Origin: Candidatus Hydrogenedentota bacterium | Lineage (GTDB): Bacteria; Hydrogenedentota; Hydrogenedentia; Hydrogenedentales; SLHB01 | Reading direction: 5' to 3' | Assembly (NCBI GenBank): GCA_023384315.1 | Contig: JAHDWY010000246.1 | Coordinates: 1-6,908, forward strand | DNA: 6,908 bases | Part shown: positions 1-5,532 of the stretch, piece after piece | Layout: the number at the start of each line of letters is the position of its first letter | Position numbering within the stretch: position 1 is the first letter of the stretch | Notes under the pieces: generated by a model | What the model saw: only the letters and a program-made list of their open reading frames with translations | Told to the model about the DNA's origin: nothing | Databases searched by the model: none | Made by a program: the position numbers and the translations under genes

Positions 1-703
1 TGGCGCATGGACCGCGCTGCACCCGGAAGTAATTTGGAACTTCCAGATTCAGGCATCGAGCGGGCGCATCGGATTCTACGCGTTTCATGGACTGTGGTGG
101 CCCTTTGTCTTTCCGTTGATCCTGCGTCTCGACAAGTCGCTTCGGGCCCACGGCGTGCTCGCAGGCCCCACGCAGCCGGGTCCTGTGCGCAGAGCAAGTC
201 TTCGCGCGCGGAAGGTCAGCGAGTATCTGCCCAGTTGGAGCACGCCGCTGGAAGTCGCGATCGTCATTATCGGGATAACCGTCGTGGCCGCCCGTGCGGT
301 ATCAGCGCCGGACCTAAGCCCCGCCTTGCTCTGGAGCGCGGGGATGTTCGCGTTCTGGGCGGTCGTATTTGTCGTCGGATACGCGTTCTGGATTCGCATG
401 GAGGTTCAACAGTCCTACACATGGTTCGCGGCGAACGCGACGGAGGAGGAGCTTGAGGCGCACCGCCGGTTTCGGGTGCGCAGTATCTTCGCCCTGCAGA
501 TTGCGGGCGCTGCCACGTTCTTCGCGGCGTCCGCCATGGTCGTCGAAGTCGCCCGCGGATCGATTTCCGGCTCGACCGTCGGACTGATCGGTGGCATCGC
601 AGGCGCTGTGCTCGGAATCGGTGGCGGCGTTTTCGGCACTATCGCCAGCCTTCGCGCCGCAAAGTTGCAGCGGGCGCAGCAGTACCGGGAGCAGGGGCAG
701 TGA
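1..703 (+). CDS. Multi-pass membrane protein, 5'-truncated, function unknown
   Basis: The reading frame is open from the left edge (first full codon at base 2) to the TGA at 701-703, giving 233 visible residues. I do not recognise the family. Hydrophobic stretches lie at visible residues about 30-42 (WWPFVFPLI), 82-102, 107-131, 161-183 and 190-213, so several membrane passes are likely. The 82-102 segment follows a basic stretch (RRASLRARK). An acidic/basic soluble loop (ATEEELEAHRRFRVR) precedes the fourth segment. The last segment is very glycine-rich (GLIGGIAGAVLGIGGG), like a glycine-zipper helix, and the tail is basic and charged. A TTG at 116 could act as a start, but the frame upstream of it stays open and reads as protein-like hydrophobic sequence, so the true start is probably outside the window. 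The stop codon overlaps the first unit of the heptamer array. Frame and coding status are fairly certain; function is not. Confidence 0.75.
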   Translation, partial: GAWTALHPEVIWNFQIQASSGRIGFYAFHGLWWPFVFPLILRLDKSLRAHGVLAGPTQPGPVRRASLRARKVSEYLPSWSTPLEVAIVIIGITVVAARAVSAPDLSPALLWSAGMFAFWAVVFVVGYAFWIRMEVQQSYTWFAANATEEELEAHRRFRVRSIFALQIAGAATFFAASAMVVEVARGSISGSTVGLIGGIAGAVLGIGGGVFGTIASLRAAKLQRAQQYREQGQ

Positions 704-820
704 GACTGGAGACTGGAGACTGGAGACTGGAGACTGGAGGCTGGAGACTGGAGGCTGGAGGCTGGAGACTGGAGGCTGGAGACTGGAGGCAGGAGACCGG
801 AGGCTGGAGACCGGAGACCG
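702..820. repeat. Tandem heptamer array, 17 units of GAG(A/G)CTG
   Basis: Seventeen consecutive 7-base units run without a break in register from 702 to 820. The first twelve are exactly GAGACTG or GAGGCTG, varying only at position 4. The last five drift (GAGGCAG, GAGACCG, GAGGCTG, GAGACCG, GAGACCG), so the array decays toward its right end. It starts inside the stop codon of the membrane-protein gene. A period of 7 would shift frame in every unit, which argues against a coding role. No spacers separate the units, so this is not a CRISPR array. Confidence 0.95.
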
Positions 821-834
821 AAGGGGATTCCGGC

Positions 835-847
835 GGCGCTTTGCGCC
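835..847. terminator. Small GC hairpin, possible weak terminator
   Basis: GGCGC (835-839), loop TTT, GCGCC (843-847), followed by TTCGTT. It is the first stem-loop downstream of the membrane-protein gene. The stem is only 5 bp and the T tract is interrupted, so termination is only a possibility. It could equally be part of the hairpin-rich spacer. Confidence 0.25.
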
Positions 848-887
848 TTCGTTACAGATTCGGAAGCGATACGGCTTCTTGGCGGTG

Positions 888-905
888 GTTCGACTAGTGT
901 CGAAC
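888..905. repeat. Perfect 7-bp inverted repeat with 4-base loop
   Basis: GTTCGAC (888-894), loop TAGT, GTCGAAC (899-905). A second small stem (GAAGC 863-867 / GCTTC 874-878) lies just upstream. The pair could be a cruciform, an RNA stem-loop or a protein-binding dyad. There is no gene start close by that would identify it as an operator. Confidence 0.55.
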
Positions 906-915
906 TTGGTGATGA

Positions 916-1116
916 GGTGCACCCCCCTTCGATTCTCTCGTGACGATTCAAGGGGGTGATCCCTGGGTGGCATTTCTTGTTCGTCATGGGCGGCGTTTCC
1001 CGTATTGGTATGGACGGCAATGATTTGTCTGCGTCCGGCCCTGAATCGGCAGAGGGACGAGAGCCGGGTGCACCCCCCCGTGAAATTTTGCCGGAACAAG
1101 GGGGGTGGGGGTGCAC
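916..1116. repeat. ~200-base inverted-repeat element with GTGCACCCCC motifs
   Basis: The motif GGTGCACCCCCCTT (916-929) opens the element, and its exact 10-base core CACCCCCCTT (920-929) recurs inverted as AAGGGGGGTG at 1098-1107. Inside are two hairpins: CACCCCCCTT (920-929) with AAGGGGGTG (950-958), one C bulged, loop 20; and GTGCACCCCC (1068-1077) with GGGGGTGCAC (1107-1116), a perfect 10-bp stem with loop 29. The middle, about 961-1066, has no convincing ORF. The layout resembles a small non-autonomous mobile element or a structured RNA. No target-site duplication is evident, so the class is unknown. Confidence 0.6.
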
Positions 1117-1200
1117 GAGAAACCGGGTTTGCGTTTGATACGTTTTTCCATGTGGAGAATTCTCCTTATTGTTAAGCGGCGAGGCGTTGCAGTTTGGAAA

Positions 1201-1230
1201 TTATGAATTACGAATTAAGAATTAAGAATT
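1201..1230. repeat. AT-rich heptamer tract TTA(T/C/A)GAA, about four units
   Basis: Units TTATGAA, TTACGAA, TTAAGAA and TTAAGAA run in register from 1201 to 1228, then a partial TT. This AT-rich tract stands out in a GC-rich spacer. It is unrelated in sequence to the GAGACTG array but has the same 7-base period. Confidence 0.8.
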
Positions 1231-1349
1231 GGGGGCGCGGCCGGGACATGAGCAAAGCTTTTCCGGTTTAACTCTCCTCCAGTGGCGTGGAAAGTTCCAG
1301 GTTCTGCGCGTTGGCTCTTCTAAACTATGGCGCGTGCGCGGAAGGATCA

Positions 1350-1367
1350 ATCCGCAGTCCGCAATCT
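1350..1367. repeat. Short heptamer tract TCCGCA(G/A)
   Basis: TCCGCAG (1351-1357) and TCCGCAA (1358-1364) are adjacent, preceded by a partial unit (CAA) and followed by TC. Two units alone could be chance. I list it because it sits only 12 bases from another heptamer tract and has the same period. Confidence 0.5.
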
Positions 1368-1368
1368 T

Positions 1369-1403
1369 CTTCCTCCAGCCTCCAGTCTCCAGCCTCCAGG
1401 CTT
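1369..1403. repeat. Inverted short copy of the GAGRCTG heptamer array
   Basis: On the + strand this reads CAGCCTC, CAGTCTC, CAGCCTC (1376-1396) in exact register, with degenerate units either side (1369-1375 and 1397-1403). The reverse complement is GAG(G/A)CTG, the same unit as the 17-copy array at 702-820, so the same repeat family appears twice in one spacer in opposite orientation. It lies about 65 bases upstream of the dus start. Confidence 0.85.
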
Positions 1404-1467
1404 CCTTTGCTCTCCGTGTGAAAACCTGCGAAAATAGGGGGGCGAAGGTACACCATCGGAATTCATC

Positions 1468-2448
1468 ATGCGTATTGGTCCCATTGAACTTAACAACCCC
1501 CTCGCGCTCGCGCCCATGGAGGACGTGACGGACATCCCGTTCCGGCTCGTCTGCAAGGAGTTGGGCGCAGACCTCTTGTACACGGAGTTCGCGAGCAGCG
1601 AAGGCCTTATCCGCGACGCGCGCCGGTCGTTGCAGAAGATCCGCGTCGTGCAAGAAGAGCGGCCGGTTGCGGTGCAGATTTTCGGCGGTCTGGAGACCTC
1701 TATGGAAGCCGCGGCGGCCGTGGCGGAACAGGCCAGGCCCGACTTTATCGACATCAACTGCGGCTGCTGGGTGAAGAAGGTCGCTCTGCGCGAGGCGGGC
1801 GCGGGTCTGCTGAAGGACATCCCCAAATTCAAAGCGATTGTTGAATCGGTGATTCGCGGCACCTCGCTCCCGGTCACCGTGAAGACGCGGCTCGGGTGGG
1901 ATGCCAAGAGCATCGTGATCCTCGACGTGGCGCGCATGCTGGAAGACATCGGCGTGAAGGCGCTGGCGTTGCACTGCCGGACGCGCGACCAGGGGCACCG
2001 CGGCGACGCGGACTGGTCGTGGCTGGAGAAGTTGAAAGGCGTAGTATCCATCCCGATCATCGGCAATGGCGACCTCACCACGCCGGAAGACGTGAAGCGC
2101 ATGTTTGAAACTGGGTGCGACGGCGTCATGATTGGGCGCGGCGCGATTCAGAACCCGTGGATTTTCAATCAGTCCAAGCATTACCTCGCCACGGGCGAGC
2201 ATCTGCCGGCGCCGACCCTGGCCGAGCGCGTGGCCACGTGTGTGAAGCATCTGCGCCACAGCGTCGAGTACAAGGGCGAACGGAAGGGCGTCATCGAGTT
2301 CCGGAAGTATTACTCCGGCTACCTCAAGGGACAGCCGGGCGTTTCGAAGCTGCGACAGTATTTGATGACGTTTCACGAATTGGAACCGGCCATCGCGCGG
2401 CTGCAACGGTACGTGGATGAAGTGGGGGAGCGCATCTGTGTGGCGTGA
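1468..2448 (+). CDS. dusB: tRNA-dihydrouridine synthase, DusB-like
   Basis: A 326-residue FMN enzyme that reduces specific uridines in the tRNA D-loop to dihydrouridine using NAD(P)H, in the cytoplasm. The length is usual for DusB. Visible motifs of the Dus TIM barrel: APMEDVTD (15-22) at the first FMN strand, QIFGG (70-74), DINCGCWVKKV (95-105) with the catalytic cysteine at C100, TVKTRLGW (137-144) with flavin-contacting K139, LHCRTR (168-173) with H169, IIGNGD (197-202) and MIGRG (221-225). The C-terminal part (about 240-326) matches the helical tRNA-binding domain. One departure: the usual GCP after the catalytic cysteine is GCW here (W101). The ATG at 1468 has no strong Shine-Dalgarno, but the protein begins at the normal family N-terminus (RIGPIELNNPLALAPM). 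Family assignment is firm; the DusB subtype and symbol are less so. Repeat-bearing spacers on both sides suggest it is transcribed independently. Confidence 0.95.
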   Translation: MRIGPIELNNPLALAPMEDVTDIPFRLVCKELGADLLYTEFASSEGLIRDARRSLQKIRVVQEERPVAVQIFGGLETSMEAAAAVAEQARPDFIDINCGCWVKKVALREAGAGLLKDIPKFKAIVESVIRGTSLPVTVKTRLGWDAKSIVILDVARMLEDIGVKALALHCRTRDQGHRGDADWSWLEKLKGVVSIPIIGNGDLTTPEDVKRMFETGCDGVMIGRGAIQNPWIFNQSKHYLATGEHLPAPTLAERVATCVKHLRHSVEYKGERKGVIEFRKYYSGYLKGQPGVSKLRQYLMTFHELEPAIARLQRYVDEVGERICVA

Positions 2449-2460
2449 GGGGGGCGAGGA

Positions 2461-2487
2461 AGGACCTAAAGGACGAAAAGGACCTAA
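2461..2487. repeat. Nonamer tract AGGAC(C/G)(T/A)AA, three units
   Basis: AGGACCTAA (2461-2469), AGGACGAAA (2470-2478) and AGGACCTAA (2479-2487) run in register just 12 bases after the dus stop. The period is 9. It can be read as a KGPKGRKG-like peptide, but no supported gene uses that frame. Confidence 0.75.
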
Positions 2488-2512
2488 GGGGCATCGCGCG
2501 GTGGGAAGATGG

Positions 2513-2557
2513 ATCGGACTGATCGGACTGATCGGACTGATCGGTCAGATCTGTCGT
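2513..2557. repeat. Nonamer tandem repeat ATCGGACTG
   Basis: Three perfect units of ATCGGACTG (2513-2539) are followed by a two-mismatch unit ATCGGTCAG (2540-2548) and a degenerate one (2549-2557). This is a second, unrelated period-9 tract in the same dus-araD spacer. It ends 37 bases before the araD start and would lie in the araD leader if the promoter is upstream of it. Confidence 0.85.
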
Positions 2558-2594
2558 TCAATGGGAGTCGCGGTGGACGGCGGGGGAACTTCGT

Positions 2595-3290
2595 TTGCTT
2601 GATCGACTGAAGGCCGATGTCCTCAAGGCCAACCTGGCGCTGGTGCGGCAGGGGTTGGTCCTCGTGACTTGGGGCAACGCGAGTGGCATCGACCGGGACT
2701 CGGGGCACGTCGTGATCAAACCCAGCGGGGTCGCGTACGAGGTCATGACGCCCGAGGACATGGCGGTGGTCGATCTCGATGGCAAATTGGTCGCGGGGAA
2801 ACTGAAGCCGTCCGTCGACACGCCGACGCATCTCGCGCTGTATCGCGCGTTCCCTGAGATCGGGGGCGTTGTGCACACGCACTCGCATTACGCCACCTGC
2901 TGGGCCCAGGCCTGCCGGCCCATTCCGTGTTTCGGGACGACCCATGCCGACCATTTTAACGGCGAGATTCCGGTCACCGATGCGATGACCGCGGAGGAAG
3001 TGGGGGAAGATTACGAAGCGCACATCGGCGACGCGATCGTCCGGGCTTTTCGGGATCGCGATCCCATGCACTGTCCCGGAGTGCTCGTCGCGAACCATGC
3101 GCCGTTTGTGTGGGGGAAAGACGTCGCGACCGCGGTAGAGTCCGCATACGTCCTTGAAGAAGTCGCCCGAATGGCCCTGCACACCCTGGCGCTGTCACCC
3201 GGGCAACGGCCGATTGCGGCCTACCTCCTCGACAAACATTTCATGCGTAAACATGGTGCGGGCGCGTATTACGGGCAGGGAAGCGAATAG
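2595..3290 (+). CDS. araD: L-ribulose-5-phosphate 4-epimerase
   Basis: Cytoplasmic class II aldolase-family epimerase that interconverts L-ribulose 5-phosphate and D-xylulose 5-phosphate, the last step feeding L-arabinose (or, through paralogues, L-ascorbate/L-xylulose) into the pentose phosphate pathway. At 231 residues it equals E. coli AraD in length and aligns end to end. Visible: TWGNASG (25-31) and KPSGV (42-46) for phosphate binding; SVDTPTH (73-79) with D75; VHTHSHYAT (93-101) with zinc ligands H94 and H96; the third zinc histidine H168 (VANHAPFVWG); D119 in GTTHADHF, matching the catalytic aspartate; C-terminal KHGAGAYYGQ with Y226, matching the catalytic tyrosine. All key residues are kept, so the enzyme should be active. 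The start is TTG at 2595 (MLDRLK, like E. coli MLEDLK), with GGGGGA at 2582-2587 as ribosome site. No araA, araB or transporter lies in the window. The homologues UlaF and SgbE cannot be excluded from sequence alone. Confidence 0.94.
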   Translation: MLDRLKADVLKANLALVRQGLVLVTWGNASGIDRDSGHVVIKPSGVAYEVMTPEDMAVVDLDGKLVAGKLKPSVDTPTHLALYRAFPEIGGVVHTHSHYATCWAQACRPIPCFGTTHADHFNGEIPVTDAMTAEEVGEDYEAHIGDAIVRAFRDRDPMHCPGVLVANHAPFVWGKDVATAVESAYVLEEVARMALHTLALSPGQRPIAAYLLDKHFMRKHGAGAYYGQGSE

Positions 3291-3372
3291 TGCGTACTCT
3301 TCAAAGGGGACTACGCCTCGAATGCAGTCTGCGTCGCGACTCAAGCGAAGGTCCCGCTACGCCCACACCGTC

Positions 3373-3451
3373 ATTCCCGCGAGAGGGGATAATGGAACTG
3401 GTGCCTTGGTGCGGCATAGCAGAAGAATGTCGTCGCTTCGTAAGCGGGAAT
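3373..3451. repeat. ATTCCCGC inverted repeat in the araD-methyltransferase spacer
   Basis: ATTCCCGC (3373-3380) and GCGGGAAT (3444-3451) are exact 8-bp inverted arms about 63 bases apart, within GTCATTCCCGCG ... AAGCGGGAATCCA. Short repeats of the form ATTCCCGC-N-GCGGGAAT are widespread intergenic elements in many bacteria (the Neisseria dRS3-type ATTCCC/GGGAAT is one named example), normally with a much shorter loop. The left arm is followed by GAGAGGGGAT, so it could itself be a decayed full copy. The rest of the 3291-3519 spacer shows no gene. Confidence 0.5.
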
Positions 3452-3519
3452 CCATCTTCGTCTATCTCCCACCACTGTGCAATTGAACAGAACGGCCCAG
3501 TCCGTGCAAGAATCACCCC

Positions 3520-4257
3520 ATGGCCATCAATTACGACACCCTCGCCAGCTCTTACGACAATCACCGGCGTGGCGGCGGCCCTTACATCAACCGCCTGCTC
3601 GAGCTGGCCATCGAATCCAACGCGCAGGACATCCTCGAACTCGGCGCCGGCACCGGCAATAACACGGAGACCTTTCTCCAACGCCACCCCTGCCCCCGTT
3701 TTTTCGCGCTCGAACGTTCCCTTCGCATGCTCGAGAAGGGTAGGGGAAAGCCCCTACCTGCCCACTGGCTCCAAGGCGACGCGGAACATCTCCCTTTCGC
3801 GAGCGCCTCGCAGGATTTCATTTTCTCCGTCTACATGCTCCACCACATCCTGGATCTCGATCGTCTCATGAGCGAATGCTTTCGCGTGCTGCATTCGGGA
3901 TGCGCCGTCTTCGTCACGACTACCCACGACTACATCCGCCGACACCCCATGAACGCCTATTTCCCCAGTTTCTCGCATGTCGATACGAGCCGCTTTCAGG
4001 ACCTTCCGGAAGTGGAGGCATCCATGCATTCCGCCGGTTTTCAGCACGTTCAGACCGAGATCTGTCGCGCCGCACCCGCGCCCATCGACGCACAGTATGT
4101 GGAGAAGGTCGCAGGACAGTTCATCAGCACCTATGCACTCATTCCCAAGGGCGAATTCGCGTCAGGCCTTGCCCGTCTTCAATCCGATGTCGCGGAACGC
4201 GGTAAATTGCCCACGCCGATTATCTGGGAATCTGCTATCATATGGGGAAGGAAGTGA
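3520..4257 (+). CDS. Class I SAM-dependent methyltransferase (UbiE/Methyltransf_11 type)
   Basis: A 245-residue soluble protein with the Rossmann-like methyltransferase fold. Visible: N-terminal YDTLASSYDNH (5-15), typical of UbiE-like enzymes; motif I ILELGAGTGNNT (38-49), the SAM-binding glycine loop; an acidic residue after strand 2 (E65 in FALERS) for the ribose hydroxyls; QGDAEHLPF (85-93), the adenine-contacting acidic loop; then FIFSVYMLHHILDLDRLMSECFRVL (100-124), the classic strand 4/helix region. The C-terminal half (about 138-245) is less conserved and probably sets the substrate, which I cannot name. The ATG at 3520 is chosen because the family N-terminus begins here; no good Shine-Dalgarno is seen. 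It stands alone, with 229 bases before it and 155 after, so context does not reveal the acceptor. Methyltransferase assignment is strong; a small molecule or quinone-like acceptor is only a guess. Confidence 0.9.
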   Translation: MAINYDTLASSYDNHRRGGGPYINRLLELAIESNAQDILELGAGTGNNTETFLQRHPCPRFFALERSLRMLEKGRGKPLPAHWLQGDAEHLPFASASQDFIFSVYMLHHILDLDRLMSECFRVLHSGCAVFVTTTHDYIRRHPMNAYFPSFSHVDTSRFQDLPEVEASMHSAGFQHVQTEICRAAPAPIDAQYVEKVAGQFISTYALIPKGEFASGLARLQSDVAERGKLPTPIIWESAIIWGRK

Positions 4258-4412
4258 GATTCCGGGTGTTCGGGTTGGGAATCAACGCAGAACGGGTTTT
4301 GGATACGGGATTCAAAGATACTCAAACGAGTACTTGTCCCTGCTGTACCTGAAGTCTCTGATGTCCCTCGCCCACAGCCGGTGTCTGGAAGGTCAGCAAA
4401 AAAGTTACCACC

Positions 4413-5471
4413 ATGTCCAAGAAGATTATCAAGAAGAGCAAACCCGTGCGGCGTCGTCAGTGGGACCCCGCTGACGCCGATACCCTAGCCCGCGAGTCGC
4501 GCGCCCGCCGCGAGGATCGCGGAGCCGTTCGCGTAACTCCGATGGAAGATCGCGAGTACTTCACGGAGTGCACGCCCAACGCGCTCGTGATTACTCCCTA
4601 CGGCGCATTGGCGTTTGTCCTCCGCATCGACACCGAATACCTTTGCCGGGTGGACGACGCGCTAATGGATGGCAAGACCTCCGTGCTCGCCCCCGGCGAT
4701 GAAGTGTTCGTTGAAGAGGACAGGGAGGATCTCGTGATCCGCGCAGTTCGTCCTAGACGCAGTAAATTGAGCCGCCCCGCGGTCGGCCGCAACGGCGAAC
4801 AAGTGATCGCCGCGAATATCGATTGCGTTGTCATTGTGGCTTCGGTAGCGAAGCCTGCGTTCAACCCCGGTCTTATCGATCGTTACCTCGTGGCAGCGCA
4901 GGCCGGAGGCGCCAAAGCCCTCCTCGTGATCAACAAGATGGACCTCGGCGACCGCGAACCCGAAGGCGTTCAGCCCTATCGCGATCTCGGCCTCGACGTT
5001 TTCAACACGAGTTGTGCTTTTCACATGGGGATGGAGCGCCTGAGCGCCGCGCTCGCGGGCCACGTCAGTGTGCTCACCGGACACAGCGGCGTCGGCAAAT
5101 CGTCATTGATTAACGCCCTCGAACCGACCATTCGCATCGACACCCAGGAGATCAGCGAGAGCACCCAGAAAGGCCGCCACACGACTACGTATTCCAAGCT
5201 CTACACGCTCGATAACGGCGCGACCATCATTGATACGCCGGGCATCAAGCAACTCGGACTCTGGGGCGTATCCCCCGAAGAACTCGACTACTACTTCCAC
5301 GAAATCGCGGAACGCGCCGCTGATTGCCGATTCCGTAACTGCACCCACATCCATGAACCCCACTGCGCCGTCAAGGCCGCCGTCGAATCCGGGGACATCG
5401 CCAAGGCCCGCTACAATTCCTACGTCCGCGTCCGCCAATCCCTCGTCGAAGAAACCGCGCCCGAGTATTGA
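4413..5471 (+). CDS. rsgA: Ribosome small subunit-dependent GTPase RsgA
   Basis: A 352-residue circularly permuted GTPase (YjeQ/EngC) that acts in late 30S maturation. Domains in order: a lysine/arginine-rich N-terminal extension (1-40), an OB-fold (about 50-115), the permuted G domain with G4 NKMDL (174-178), G5 TSC (199-201), G1/P-loop GHSGVGKSS (223-231), the GRHTTT switch region (254-259) and G3 DTPG (274-277), then a C-terminal zinc knuckle. Zinc ligands fit C305, C310, H312 and C318 in CRFRNCTHIHEPHC. All motifs are intact and the length is usual. The ATG at 4413 gives a basic MSKKIIKKSK start as in many RsgA proteins; a GGAAGG at 4388-4393 is too far away to be a good ribosome site. 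The gene is 155 bases after the methyltransferase and convergent with the lipoprotein gene (61-base gap). Confidence 0.97.
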   Translation: MSKKIIKKSKPVRRRQWDPADADTLARESRARREDRGAVRVTPMEDREYFTECTPNALVITPYGALAFVLRIDTEYLCRVDDALMDGKTSVLAPGDEVFVEEDREDLVIRAVRPRRSKLSRPAVGRNGEQVIAANIDCVVIVASVAKPAFNPGLIDRYLVAAQAGGAKALLVINKMDLGDREPEGVQPYRDLGLDVFNTSCAFHMGMERLSAALAGHVSVLTGHSGVGKSSLINALEPTIRIDTQEISESTQKGRHTTTYSKLYTLDNGATIIDTPGIKQLGLWGVSPEELDYYFHEIAERAADCRFRNCTHIHEPHCAVKAAVESGDIAKARYNSYVRVRQSLVEETAPEY

Positions 5472-5532
5472 CTCAGACCGGAGGCGCAACGTCGGCGTGC
5501 ATGGACTTCGCGTCGCGTCCACGTCATGCTAC

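Noticed and set aside
702..820. CRISPR array
   Set aside because: Units are 7 bases, directly abutting, without spacers, and no cas gene is in the window.
314..1116. Minus-strand ORFs of 233 and 261 codons with SLQSPVSSLQ-like repeats
   Set aside because: They are translations of the heptamer array run into antisense of the membrane-protein gene. A 7-base unit cycles through all three frames, so open frames arise without a gene. Composition is arginine/proline/serine-rich and no ribosome site supports them.
1154..1165. 12-base perfect palindrome GGAGAATTCTCC as an operator
   Set aside because: One or two such palindromes are expected by chance in a window of this size, and no gene start or promoter lies next to it.
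1688..1701. CTGGAGACC inside dus as another heptamer copy
   Set aside because: It is a single partial unit in conserved coding sequence with no tandem neighbour.
1222..2406. Minus-strand 394-codon ORF
   Set aside because: It lies almost wholly antisense to the well-supported dus gene. Long antisense frames are common in GC-rich DNA, and the product is histidine/arginine-rich without any recognisable domain.
2417..2602. Small + strand ORF with KGPKGRKG and GLIGLIGLIG runs
   Set aside because: The low-complexity peptide comes from the two period-9 repeats, and the frame overlaps the end of dus. There is no evidence of translation.
2484..3182. Minus-strand 232-codon ORF
   Set aside because: Antisense to araD, ending in the translated nonamer repeat. 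It has no domain and no start signals.
4258..4283. GATTCC/GGAATC stem after the methyltransferase as a terminator
   Set aside because: A 6-bp stem with a 14-base loop and no T run. The rest of 4284-4412 shows nothing I can identify.
4275..4305. Possible rsgA promoter TTGGGA-19-TGGATA
   Set aside because: The -35 and -10 matches are partial and the spacing is longer than optimal; similar strings occur by chance.
5502..5521. Stem TGGAC/GTCCA between rsgA and the lipoprotein gene as a two-way terminator
   Set aside because: The stem is only 5 bp with a 10-base loop and no T tract on either side. Position between convergent genes is suggestive but not sufficient.
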